This document shows positions 6,277-13,548 of a stretch of 13,711 nucleotides of DNA, in pieces (the stretch's first letter is position 1; each line of letters starts with the position of its first letter). Source of the DNA: Roseiarcus sp. (GTDB lineage: Bacteria; Pseudomonadota; Alphaproteobacteria; Rhizobiales; Beijerinckiaceae); NCBI GenBank assembly GCA_030153205.1, contig JASLHV010000299.1, forward strand, positions 1-13,711, written 5' to 3'. The notes under the pieces are model-generated. The model was given only the letters and a program-made list of their open reading frames with translations, was not told the DNA's origin and did not search any database. The position numbers and the translations under genes are program-made.

Positions 6277-7901
6277 TCGACGCTGCGCCGCTCCTCGACA
6301 TACGCGATCTGTCTGTCGCCTTCCGGCAAGGCGGGCGGAGCCAGACCGTGGTCGATCGCGTCTCCTTCAAGCTGGAGCGGGGCGCGGCGCTCGCGCTTGT
6401 CGGCGAATCCGGCTCAGGCAAGTCGGTGACGGCTTTATCGACGGTTCGGCTGCTTCCTTATCCTGCTGCGAGTCATCCCTCCGGCGAGATATTTTTCAAA
6501 GGGCAAGACATTCTCAAAGCGTCGGACCGCGATCTTCGCGCTATGCGCGGCGGTTCGGTGACGATGGTCTTCCAGGAGCCGATGACCTCGCTCAATCCGC
6601 TGCACTCCATCGAGCGTCAGATCGGCGAGATCATCGAACTGCACGGCAAGGTCGCTTCGCGCCGTGCGCGAGTCATCGAACTGCTGGAGGAGGTCGGCAT
6701 CGTCGATCCGGGGTCGCGGCTCGGCGCCTATCCCCATCAGCTCTCCGGCGGTCAGCGCCAGCGCGTGATGATCGCCATGGCTCTCGCCAATCGCCCCGAT
6801 CTCCTCATCGCGGACGAGCCGACGACGGCGCTTGACGTGACGATTCAGGCGCAGATTCTGAAATTGCTCAAGGCGCTGCAAACGCGCCATCACATGGCGA
6901 TGTTGTTCATCACCCATGACCTCAACATCGTGCGCAAAGTCGCCGACGAAGTCGCGATCATGCAGCGCGGACGCATCGTCGAAAAGGGACGGGTGAGCGA
7001 GGTCTTCGCGAACCCGCAGCACGATTATACGAAAATGCTGCTCGCCGCCGAGCCCAAGGGTCGCGCGCCGGCGCTGGATGCCGCCGCGCGTCCCGTTATC
7101 GAGGCGAAGGACGTCAAAGTCTGGTTCCCGATCAAACGCGGCTTCCTCCGCCGCACTGTGGGCCATGTGAAGGCGGTCGATGGGGTGACAATCGAAGTCC
7201 GCGAGGGCCAGACGATCGGCGTCGTCGGCGAATCCGGCTCGGGCAAGAGCACTCTTGGCCTCGCGATTTTGCGCCTTATCCGTTCCGAAGGGACTATTCT
7301 CTATGCCGGTAAGCGCATCGACGCGCTCAAAATGAAGGCGATGCGTCCGTTCCGGCGCGACATGCAGGTGGTCTTCCAGGACCCGTTCGGTTCGCTTTCG
7401 CCGCGGCTGTCGGTCGCGGAAATCGTCGAAGAGGGGCTACTGGTTCAGCGCAAGGGCATGAATGCTTCGGCGCGGCGCGACGCCGTGGCGCGAGCGTTGG
7501 CCGACACAGGCCTCGATCCCGCCTCGATGGATCGCTACCCCCATGAGTTTTCCGGCGGTCAGCGCCAGCGCATCGCCATCGCGAGGGCCATGGCGCTTGA
7601 TCCCAAATTCGTCGTCCTCGACGAGCCGACTTCGGCGCTCGACATGTCGGTGCAGGCGCAAATCGTCGATCTCTTGCGCGAATTGCAGCGCCGGCGTTCG
7701 CTCGCCTATCTCTTCATCTCGCACGATTTGAAGGTCGTGCGCGCTCTGGCTTCCGAGATCATCGTGATGCGGCAAGGCAAGGTCATCGAGAGCGGCCCGG
7801 CGGAGCGCATCTTCGCCGCGCCGCAGGACGAGTACACGAAGGCGCTGTTCGCCGCGGCGTTCAATATCGAAGCCGATGCGAGCGGGGTGGTGAGTCAGTA
7901 G
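6273..7901 (+). CDS. yejF: Yej ABC transporter double ATPase YejF
   Basis: Cytoplasmic motor of the Yej importer: two ABC ATPase domains fused in one 542-residue chain, as in E. coli YejF (529). Domain 1 has Walker A GESGSGKS at 44-51, signature LSGGQRQR at 157-164, Walker B LLIADE at 177-182 and switch His215. Domain 2 has Walker A at 319-326, signature FSGGQRQR at 426-433, Walker B FVVLDE at 446-451 and His484. Both sites therefore look catalytically complete. Oligopeptide/dipeptide-transporter C-terminal segments follow each domain (NPQHDYTKMLL, APQDEYTKALF). The GTG start at 6273 overlaps the yejE stop as GTGA, and no other start fits the conserved N-terminus LLDIRDLSVAF. Last gene of the operon; the stop codon runs into a short GC hairpin without a T run. 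Confidence 0.96.
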   Translation: MIDAAPLLDIRDLSVAFRQGGRSQTVVDRVSFKLERGAALALVGESGSGKSVTALSTVRLLPYPAASHPSGEIFFKGQDILKASDRDLRAMRGGSVTMVFQEPMTSLNPLHSIERQIGEIIELHGKVASRRARVIELLEEVGIVDPGSRLGAYPHQLSGGQRQRVMIAMALANRPDLLIADEPTTALDVTIQAQILKLLKALQTRHHMAMLFITHDLNIVRKVADEVAIMQRGRIVEKGRVSEVFANPQHDYTKMLLAAEPKGRAPALDAAARPVIEAKDVKVWFPIKRGFLRRTVGHVKAVDGVTIEVREGQTIGVVGESGSGKSTLGLAILRLIRSEGTILYAGKRIDALKMKAMRPFRRDMQVVFQDPFGSLSPRLSVAEIVEEGLLVQRKGMNASARRDAVARALADTGLDPASMDRYPHEFSGGQRQRIAIARAMALDPKFVVLDEPTSALDMSVQAQIVDLLRELQRRRSLAYLFISHDLKVVRALASEIIVMRQGKVIESGPAERIFAAPQDEYTKALFAAAFNIEADASGVVSQ

Positions 7902-7914
7902 GGCGGCGCGCCCC
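7901..7914 (+). terminator. Short GC-rich hairpin after yejF, weak terminator candidate
   Basis: GGGCG (7901-7905), loop GCG, CGCCC (7909-7913) is a perfect five-pair stem that begins on the last base of the yejF stop. No T run follows, so it is a poor intrinsic terminator by itself and could instead slow 3' decay of the yej message. Confidence 0.25.
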
Positions 7915-7945
7915 AAAGCGGCAGCGATTGTCCGGCCAATCCACA

Positions 7946-7973
7946 TTGACAGATGCGCCGACCTCGCCATGCT
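7946..7973 (+). promoter_or_regulatory. Candidate sigma70-type promoter for deoB
   Basis: TTGACA at 7946-7951 is a perfect -35 box in the 99-base gap between yejF and deoB. The best partner is CATGCT at 7968-7973, 16 bases on, matching the -10 consensus at only three of six positions, which is common for alphaproteobacteria. A start near 7980 would give a leader of about 20 bases containing the deoB ribosome site AAGGGGAA (7987-7994). Confidence 0.35.
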
Positions 7974-8000
7974 CGACGCTGGTGAGAAGGGGAACGTCTC

Positions 8001-9221
8001 ATGGGCCGCGCGATCATCATCGTGCTTGATTCCGTCGGCTGCGGCGCGGCGGAGGACGCTGCGGCTTACGGCGACGAGGGCGCTGATACGCTCGGCCATA
8101 TCGCGGAAAGCTGCGCCCAAGGCCACGGCGATCGCGCGGGCTTGAGGCGCGGTCCGCTCGCTTTGCCTCATCTCGATCGTCTTGGCCTTGGCCGCGCCAT
8201 GGCTGCATCAACAGGGCGTAAACCGCCGGGGCTCGGCGACGTCGAACCGATCGGCCAATGGGGCTATGGCGTCGAGACGTCGCGCGGGAAAGATACGCCG
8301 TCCGGCCATTGGGAGATCGCCGGGACGCCGGTGCGCTTTCAGTGGGGCTATTTCCCGGAAAAAATCCCGGCGTTCCCTGCGAGCCTGACCAAGGCGATGA
8401 TCGCCGAAGGCAATCTGCCGGGAATTCTCGGCAATAGGCACGCGTCCGGCACCGGCGTCATCGAAGAGTTCGGCGAAGAGCATTTAAGAACGCTGAAGCC
8501 GATCTGTTACACCTCCGCCGATTCGGTTCTTCAGATCGCCGCGCATGAAGAGGTTTTCGGCCTCGAGCGTCTTTATGAGCTTTGCCGGATTGCGCGTCGT
8601 TTGTGCGATCCCTTGAATATCGGCCGGGTCATCGCGCGCCCGTTCGTCGGGGGCCAGGCGGGCGATTTCGTACGTACGCCGCGACGAAAGGATTTCGCCG
8701 TCCCGCCGCCGCCCGGCAATATTTTCGAACGCGCCGCCAAAGTCGGGCGTGAGATCGTCTCGATCGGAAAAATCGGCGATATTTTCGCTCATACTCATAC
8801 CGGCCGCGAGATGAAGGGCGTGAGCAATATGGCTCATGTCGACATGACGCTGGAAGCACTCGACACGGCCGCCGACGGCAGCCTGATCTTCGTCAATCTC
8901 GTCGATTTCGATACCGAATACGGCCATCGCCGCGACGTTCCGGGCTATGCCGCCTGTCTCGAAGCTTTCGATCGTCGCTTACCTGAAATCATGGCGCGGG
9001 CGGGCGCCGATGATTATGGCGTCATCACCGCCGACCATGGCAACGACCCGACTTGGCGTGGCTTTGATCATACGCGCGAACACGTCCCCATACTTGGCTT
9101 CGGGGCCGGACTTGCAGCCACGCCAATAGGAAGACGAAAAACGCTGTCCGATATTGCACAAACCATGTCCCATCATTTGGGGTTGCCGGCAGGATCGGAT
9201 GGCGAGAGCTGGCTAAAATGA
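8001..9221 (+). CDS. deoB: Phosphopentomutase DeoB
   Basis: Interconverts (deoxy)ribose 1-phosphate and 5-phosphate in nucleoside salvage and deoxyribonucleoside breakdown; cytoplasmic, di-manganese, alkaline-phosphatase superfamily. The 406 residues show every catalytic feature: first metal ligand Asp10 in VLDSVGCGA, phosphorylated threonine Thr99 in GKDTPSGHWE, Asp304 and His309 in VDFDTEYGHRRD, Asp345-His346 in TADHGNDPTW, and His357 in FDHTREHVPI. Spacings equal those of the structurally known Bacillus cereus enzyme (D286/H291, D327/H328, H339). The ATG at 8001 has AAGGGGAA seven bases upstream. Its last four bases overlap the start of the HIT gene (ATGA), so the two are coupled. No deoA, deoC or nucleoside transporter is visible beside it; transcription probably starts independently of the yej operon. 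Confidence 0.96.
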   Translation: MGRAIIIVLDSVGCGAAEDAAAYGDEGADTLGHIAESCAQGHGDRAGLRRGPLALPHLDRLGLGRAMAASTGRKPPGLGDVEPIGQWGYGVETSRGKDTPSGHWEIAGTPVRFQWGYFPEKIPAFPASLTKAMIAEGNLPGILGNRHASGTGVIEEFGEEHLRTLKPICYTSADSVLQIAAHEEVFGLERLYELCRIARRLCDPLNIGRVIARPFVGGQAGDFVRTPRRKDFAVPPPPGNIFERAAKVGREIVSIGKIGDIFAHTHTGREMKGVSNMAHVDMTLEALDTAADGSLIFVNLVDFDTEYGHRRDVPGYAACLEAFDRRLPEIMARAGADDYGVITADHGNDPTWRGFDHTREHVPILGFGAGLAATPIGRRKTLSDIAQTMSHHLGLPAGSDGESWLK

Positions 9222-9661
9222 CGGCCTTCGCGCTCGATCCACGCCTCGCCGCAGATACGATCGCGCTTGGCGATACGTCTTTGTCCCGTATCCTTCTGAT
9301 GAACGACGCCCGTTTCCCCTGGCTGATTATCGTCCCTCGCGGCGTCGGTCTCACGGAGGTTGTTGATCTCGGGCCATCGGAGCGGGCGGCGTTAATGGAG
9401 GAGATTGCGTTTGTCTCGATGGCGCTGTCAAAACGTCCAGGCGTCGAGAAAATCAATGTCGGCGCGCTCGGCAATATCGTGCGCCAATTGCATGTCCATA
9501 TCATAGGCCGTTCGACACGAGACGCCGCGTGGCCAGGTCCGGTTTGGGGGTTCGGCGCGCGGCGGGGTTATGACGCTTCCGCGCTGGAAAGAACGTCGCG
9601 AGATTTCGTCGCAGCCTTAGGTCGTATTTTAACCGATCAATCGCGCCTTGCGCAGGCGTAG
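9218..9661 (+). CDS. HIT-family nucleotide-binding hydrolase
   Basis: Histidine-triad protein of 147 residues, one domain. HIT enzymes hydrolyse or transfer the alpha-phosphate of nucleotides such as diadenosine polyphosphates, adenylylated compounds or nucleoside phosphoramidates; the substrate here is unknown. The triad region reads QLHVHIIGR at 90-98: the first of the three histidines is Gln90, while the expected nucleophile His92 and the following His94 are kept. This Q-L-H-x-H form occurs in a proteobacterial subgroup, so the protein is probably active rather than decayed. Other HIT features are the FPWLIIVPR strand at 33-41, DLGPSERAALMEEI at 50-63 and KINVGALGN at 78-86. The start overlaps the deoB stop by four bases, linking it to nucleoside metabolism. 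A small GC hairpin (9644-9658) lies at its end; I see no convincing terminator. Confidence 0.88.
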   Translation: MTAFALDPRLAADTIALGDTSLSRILLMNDARFPWLIIVPRGVGLTEVVDLGPSERAALMEEIAFVSMALSKRPGVEKINVGALGNIVRQLHVHIIGRSTRDAAWPGPVWGFGARRGYDASALERTSRDFVAALGRILTDQSRLAQA

Positions 9662-9735
9662 AACGACGACTAGTGTCCGCGCCGACAAGGGCGTTGTAGG
9701 GTAGCGGCGCTCGGCCGTGCTTATTTGAGAAGGTA

Positions 9736-10719
9736 ATGTCGATTTCGTCCTCCTCCGTCGATGCGATCGTCGAACGACGCAGAATGCGTCGGCAACTCGC
9801 GTTTTGGCGCGCTGCGGCCTTCGTTGTGCTGGCTGTGGCGATTATCGCGATCGCTTGGCGTTTCGGCGGCATCGGAACGGGATCGCCGCTGCAAGCCCAT
9901 ATCGCCAGGGTTTCAATCGACGGCCTCATAACAGGCGACGACGCGACGTTGAAGATGCTGCGCGACATCGGAGATTCGAACGCCGAAGCTGTCGTTCTTT
10001 CGATTGAAAGCCCGGGCGGCACCACGACAGGGTCCGAACTCGTTTATGACGAAATTCGACGCCTCGCGACCGACAAGAAAAAGCCCGTCGTCGCCGTCGT
10101 CGGTACTATGGCGGCATCCGGCGCTTATATTGCGGCGCTCAGCGCCGACCGTATCTTTGCCCAGGGCAATTCGCTCGTCGGTTCGATTGGCGTGCTGATC
10201 CAATATCCAAATTTCGCCGGTCTTCTCGACAAAGTCGGCGTAAAATTCGAGGCGGTGAAATCGTCGCCTCTGAAAGCCGCGCCAAACGGCCTCGAGCCGA
10301 CTAGCGAAGAGGCGCGGGCGGCGATGGCGGCGCTGGTCTCCGATAGTTTCGATTGGTTCAAACAATTGGTGAAAGATCGTCGCCATCTCAGCGACGAAGA
10401 ATTGGCGAAGGTCGACGACGGCCGTGTCTTTACCGGCCGCCAGGGATTGCCGCTCAAACTCGTCGACGCCGTCGGCGGTGAGCGCGATGCGATCCATTGG
10501 CTCGAAAAAGAGAAGGGCGTCGCCAAAGATTTGCCGATCAAGGATTGGAAACCCGACCGCAGCCTCGGGCGTTTTGCATTTTTCGGGTCGGCGGCGGCGG
10601 TCGCTGACGGCTTAGGACTGACAAGTCTCGGCGCGACGTTACGTCAAGGCGAACTTGCCGCGGATGGGCAATTGCTTGACGGTCTTGTGTCGATTTGGCA
10701 GCTTCCTAGCCGTGACTGA
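9736..10719 (+). CDS. sppA: Signal peptide peptidase SppA (short form), inner membrane
   Basis: Membrane-anchored serine protease (family S49) that degrades cleaved signal peptides. A basic N-terminus (RRRMRRQ, 14-20) precedes one transmembrane helix at about 23-41, leaving the catalytic domain on the periplasmic side. The Ser/Lys dyad is Ser128 in GTMAASGAYIA and Lys180 in SSPLKAAPNG; the 52-residue spacing equals that of Bacillus subtilis SppA (Ser147/Lys199). ESPGG at 91-95 is the oxyanion-region motif and LVGSIGV at 147-153 is conserved. At 327 residues it is the single-domain short form, not the 67-kDa tandem E. coli type. GAGAAGG sits just before the ATG at 9736. It is followed after 53 bases by ihfB, an arrangement known in other alphaproteobacteria. 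Confidence 0.94.
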   Translation: MSISSSSVDAIVERRRMRRQLAFWRAAAFVVLAVAIIAIAWRFGGIGTGSPLQAHIARVSIDGLITGDDATLKMLRDIGDSNAEAVVLSIESPGGTTTGSELVYDEIRRLATDKKKPVVAVVGTMAASGAYIAALSADRIFAQGNSLVGSIGVLIQYPNFAGLLDKVGVKFEAVKSSPLKAAPNGLEPTSEEARAAMAALVSDSFDWFKQLVKDRRHLSDEELAKVDDGRVFTGRQGLPLKLVDAVGGERDAIHWLEKEKGVAKDLPIKDWKPDRSLGRFAFFGSAAAVADGLGLTSLGATLRQGELAADGQLLDGLVSIWQLPSRD

Positions 10720-10732
10720 GTGGAAATTCCAC
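10720..10732. promoter_or_regulatory. 13-base perfect palindrome between sppA and ihfB
   Basis: GTGGAA-A-TTCCAC starts on the base after the sppA stop codon and lies 40 bases upstream of the ihfB TTG. The symmetry is exact. A one-base centre suits a dimeric DNA-binding protein better than an RNA hairpin. It does not fit the IHF consensus. No function is assigned. Confidence 0.3.
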
Positions 10733-10772
10733 ATTGCGTCCTTTTGCCGGTCGCCAATAACGGGGAAATCCA

Positions 10773-11063
10773 TTGATTAAGTCCGAACTGGTGCAACGGA
10801 TGTCGGCGCGCAATCCACATCTTTACCAGCGCGACGTTGAAAATATCGTCGACGCCATACTTGATGAGATCACGGCTGCTTTGGCCCGCGGCGAAAGGGT
10901 TGAGTTGCGCGGATTCGGCGCTTTTTCGACCAAGCAGCGCGCGGCGCGGACGGGTCGCAACCCACGTACGGGCGATCAGGTTCCCGTGATTGAAAAGGTC
11001 GTGCCTTTCTTCAAGACGGGTAAGGAAATGCGCGAGAGGCTCAATAAAGGCGTGACGGGCTGA
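10773..11063 (+). CDS. ihfB: Integration host factor beta subunit
   Basis: Forms with IHF-alpha a heterodimer that binds specific sites and bends DNA sharply, organising the nucleoid and assisting transcription and recombination. The 96-residue chain fits the HU/IHF fold: N-terminal helices starting MIKSELVQRMSARNP, the RGFGAF turn at 46-51, and the DNA-wrapping arm with GRNPRTGDQV at 61-70. Pro64 falls at the position of the intercalating proline of E. coli IHF-beta. The MIKSEL start and NPHLYQRDVENIVD mark it as IHF-beta rather than HU. The start is TTG at 10773, with GGGGAA (10762-10767) five bases before it; no other in-frame start would keep the first helix. The lapA-like gene begins 12 bases after its stop. 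IHF-alpha is encoded elsewhere. Confidence 0.95.
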   Translation: MIKSELVQRMSARNPHLYQRDVENIVDAILDEITAALARGERVELRGFGAFSTKQRAARTGRNPRTGDQVPVIEKVVPFFKTGKEMRERLNKGVTG

Positions 11064-11075
11064 ATCGACCTGCCG

Positions 11076-11378
11076 ATGCTGAAACTCGTCAAATTCCTCA
11101 TCGTGGCGCCGATCGCGCTTCTTCTATTGGTCTTCGCTTTCGCCAATCGCCAGATTGTCAGTATTTCCTTTGATCCATTTGTCTCCGACGACAGTCCCGC
11201 ATTCGCGCTGACGGCGCCGCTGTTCCTCGTTCTTATTCTGACGTTGATGGTCGGCGTGATTGTCGGCGGCGCGGCCGTATGGCTGAGCCAGGGCCGTTTT
11301 CGCCGCGCCGCGCGACGAAATCGCGCCGAAGTCGATCGTCTCCGCGAGCGCGTCACGAATGCGCCAGCCATCCATTGA
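11076..11378 (+). CDS. lapA: LapA-like (DUF1049) two-helix inner-membrane protein
   Basis: Small membrane protein of 100 residues with two hydrophobic helices, about 5-23 and 47-70, joined by a short polar segment containing the family-typical FANRQxVxxxFDPF pattern (20-35). A basic tail RFRRAARRNRAEVDRLRERV (74-93) would form a cytoplasmic helix. In E. coli, LapA with LapB (YciM) takes part in control of lipopolysaccharide synthesis through LpxC and FtsH; many alphaproteobacterial members are untested, so the LPS role is transferred by family only. It follows ihfB by 12 bases, the usual sppA-ihfB-lapA order. The ribosome site is weak, suggesting coupling to ihfB translation. The family call is firm, the function less so. 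Confidence 0.82.
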   Translation: MLKLVKFLIVAPIALLLLVFAFANRQIVSISFDPFVSDDSPAFALTAPLFLVLILTLMVGVIVGGAAVWLSQGRFRRAARRNRAEVDRLRERVTNAPAIH

Positions 11379-11413
11379 TTGATCTTAAGCCAAATGCGCG
11401 GGTCCTTTGATCC

Positions 11414-12367
11414 ATGCGGCTGATCAGCGCGAAAGATCTCGACGAAAAGTTGGATTTTCCCGCGTTGATCGACGCTCTCGCCGAGGCTTTTCGCGGCGGC
11501 CTCACCGCGCCGATGCGTCATCACCATCCGATCGAGCGTAAGGGCGCTTCGCCGACGCATCTGCTTATGCCGGCCTGGACCACGGGCGACTATCGTGACG
11601 GCGCATATCTTGGAACCAAGATCGTCAGCGTCTTTCCAGACAATAGCGCGCGCGGCCTGCCGGCGGTTCATGGCGTCTATGTGCTGCAATCCGGCGATAC
11701 CGGCGAACCGCTCGCCGCGATCGACGGGACGCGATTGACGCAATGGCGCACCGCCGCCGCTTCCGCGCTTGCCGCGCGGTTCCTCGCGCGGCAGGACGCG
11801 CGGCGTCTACTGATGGTCGGCGCCGGCGCGCTGGCGCCCTATTTCGTGCGGGCGCATCGCGCCGTGCGGCCACTCGAAGAGATTGTCATTTGGAACCACC
11901 GCCGCGCCAGCGCCGAGCGTCTGGCGACGGCATTAGCGGGCGAGGGTCTCAATGTCATTGTCGCGGATGATCTCGAAACAGCGGCGCGCAAGGCTGACGT
12001 CATTTCTTGCGCGACCTTGTCGCCGACGCCCTTGATCAAGGGCGAATGGCTGTCCGCCGGACAACATGTCGATCTTGTCGGCGCTTTCAATCTGCATATG
12101 CGCGAAGCGGACGACGCTGCGTTGAAGCGCGCCCGTCTGTTCGTCGATACGCCGGCGGCTTTGCACGAAGGCGGCGACGTCGCCATCGCGATCGCCAAAG
12201 GCGTGATCGACAAGACGGATATCGTCGCCGATCTTCCTGCGCTTTGCGGCGGCGCCGAGGGGCGACGAAGCCCGGAGGAAATTACCTTGTTCAAAGGGGT
12301 CGGCGCGGCGATCGAGGATTTAGCGGCGGCGATGCTGGTCTGGAAAAGGTACGTTCAGAACGTGTGA
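11414..12367 (+). CDS. Ornithine cyclodeaminase / mu-crystallin family NAD(P)-dependent enzyme
   Basis: Member of the family that includes ornithine cyclodeaminase, archaeal alanine dehydrogenase, ketimine reductases and pyrroline-2-carboxylate reductase; all act through an amino acid imine with a bound nicotinamide cofactor. The 317 residues show the catalytic lysine Lys69 in YLGTKIVSVFP, the RTAAASALAARFLAR segment at 112-126, the Rossmann loop VGAGALAP at 135-142, SCATLSPTPLIKGEWL at 198-213, and the VDLVGAFNLHMREAD segment at 219-233 with Asp220 at the expected catalytic position. The SPTP and VGAF forms resemble reductase/dehydrogenase members rather than classical ornithine cyclodeaminase, so a call of ornithine cyclodeaminase activity is not justified. 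It lies 35 bases after lapA and 23 bases before the oxygenase gene, and probably shares a transcript with both oxygenase genes. Confidence 0.85.
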   Translation: MRLISAKDLDEKLDFPALIDALAEAFRGGLTAPMRHHHPIERKGASPTHLLMPAWTTGDYRDGAYLGTKIVSVFPDNSARGLPAVHGVYVLQSGDTGEPLAAIDGTRLTQWRTAAASALAARFLARQDARRLLMVGAGALAPYFVRAHRAVRPLEEIVIWNHRRASAERLATALAGEGLNVIVADDLETAARKADVISCATLSPTPLIKGEWLSAGQHVDLVGAFNLHMREADDAALKRARLFVDTPAALHEGGDVAIAIAKGVIDKTDIVADLPALCGGAEGRRSPEEITLFKGVGAAIEDLAAAMLVWKRYVQNV

Positions 12368-12390
12368 AGACCGGCAAGGATGAGGGGCGG

Positions 12391-13548
12391 ATGAAGGCGA
12401 CCAAAGTCGACATCATCGAAGCGGGTCGCGCCTTGCGGATCGTCTGGGACAATGGCGAGAGCGATCGCTTCCATGCGGTCTGGCTGCGTGACAACGCGCT
12501 CGACGCCAAGACCCGCAGCCCGACGAACGGCCAGCGCCTGATGACGGTTCTGGATATCGCCGAAAATGTCGTTATCGCCTCCGCGTTGATCGACGGACGC
12601 GGCGACGTCGCTTTGATTTTCGCGCCCGATCCGCATGAATCTATCTTCCGCGCCGCATGGCTCTGCGCCCGCTCATACGATAAAGCGCCGCCGCGCGAAC
12701 GAGGGTGGGTCGGGCCGGAAATCGAACTTTGGGACAATACACTGCAAAGCCGGGCTCCGGCCGCCGCGTATCCGCAGTTGCGCCGCGATCGGCGCGCCCT
12801 CGGCGATTGGCTAGAGACGGTCAGGCGCTATGGCTTCGCCATTTTGACCGAGACGCCGGTTCACTCGGGAGGTCTTGCCGAGATCGCCGATCTATTCGGC
12901 TATATCCGCGAGACTAATTACGGCCGTTGGTTCGACGTCAGGGCCGAAGTCAATCCCAGCAATCTCGCTTACACGAACCTCGGCCTGCAGGCCCATACCG
13001 ACAATCCCTACCGCGATCCCGTCCCCACGCTGCAATTGCTGAATTGCCTCGAAAATTCTGTCGAGGGCGGCGATTCCATCGTCGTCGACGGGTTCAAAGC
13101 GGCGCAACGCCTGCGTGAGGAAAATCCGCGCGGCTTCGATTTGCTCAGCCGCTATCCCGCGCGCTTCGAATATGCCGGCGCGGCCGGCGTGCGGCTCGGC
13201 GCTAAACGTCCCTTCATTGAACTGGGGCCGGACGGCGAATTGATCGCGATCCGATTCAACAACCGCTCTGCGGCGCCGATCGTCGATGTTCCCTATGATG
13301 CGATGGAGGCGTTCTACGCCGCCTACCGTCGCTTCGCCGCCATTCTCGAAGATCCCAGCATGGAGGTAACCTTCAAACTGCAGCCCGGCGAGGCTTTCAT
13401 CGTCGACAATATGCGCGTGCTGCATGCGCGAAAGGCTTTCTCCGGCTCCGGCAAGCGCTGGCTCCAGGGCTGCTACGCCGATAGGGACGGCCTTCTCTCG
13501 ACGCTCGCGGCGATTGAAGCGGAAATCGCGCGAGCCGCGGCCGAATGA
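12391..13548 (+). CDS. 2-oxoglutarate/Fe(II) dioxygenase, gamma-butyrobetaine hydroxylase-like; probable TmpA-type phosphonate hydroxylase
   Basis: Non-heme iron oxygenase of 385 residues with the two-part build of gamma-butyrobetaine hydroxylase: a small N-terminal domain (about 1-100, with HAVWLRDN at 28-35) and a TauD-like jelly-roll domain (about 130-375). Iron ligands are His202 and Asp204 in QAHTDNPYRDP and His345 in RVLHARKAF; Arg356 in KRWLQGCYADRD is the likely 2-oxoglutarate ligand. LLNCLENSVEGGDSIVVDGF and IRFNNRS follow the family pattern. The cysteine zinc site of human gamma-butyrobetaine hydroxylase after WLRDN is absent. Its stop overlaps by four bases the start of an HD-domain gene resembling TmpB/PhnZ, which favours a TmpA-like role: hydroxylation of 2-(trimethylammonio)ethylphosphonate or a relative next to phosphorus. 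Start: ATG at 12391 with GAGGGG upstream; the frame is open further up to 12007, but only inside the preceding gene. Confidence 0.85.
   Translation: MKATKVDIIEAGRALRIVWDNGESDRFHAVWLRDNALDAKTRSPTNGQRLMTVLDIAENVVIASALIDGRGDVALIFAPDPHESIFRAAWLCARSYDKAPPRERGWVGPEIELWDNTLQSRAPAAAYPQLRRDRRALGDWLETVRRYGFAILTETPVHSGGLAEIADLFGYIRETNYGRWFDVRAEVNPSNLAYTNLGLQAHTDNPYRDPVPTLQLLNCLENSVEGGDSIVVDGFKAAQRLREENPRGFDLLSRYPARFEYAGAAGVRLGAKRPFIELGPDGELIAIRFNNRSAAPIVDVPYDAMEAFYAAYRRFAAILEDPSMEVTFKLQPGEAFIVDNMRVLHARKAFSGSGKRWLQGCYADRDGLLSTLAAIEAEIARAAAE

Noticed and set aside
6435..7166. Reverse open frame of 243 codons in yejF
   Set aside because: It is antisense to the first ATPase domain with intact Walker and signature motifs; the same applies to the reverse frame at 7437-8171.
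9644..9658. Hairpin CGCCT/AGGCG at the end of the HIT gene as a terminator
   Set aside because: The stem is only five pairs, lies within the coding sequence and has no T run after it.
9662..9735. Promoter search in the gap before sppA
   Set aside because: TTGTAG and TTATTT are present but about 21 bases apart, too far for a sigma70 promoter; nothing else convincing was seen.
12007..12390. N-terminal extension of the oxygenase open frame over the preceding gene
   Set aside because: It overlaps conserved coding sequence of the cyclodeaminase-family gene, its translation is arginine-rich shadow sequence, and the ATG at 12391 has a good ribosome site and matches the family N-terminus.
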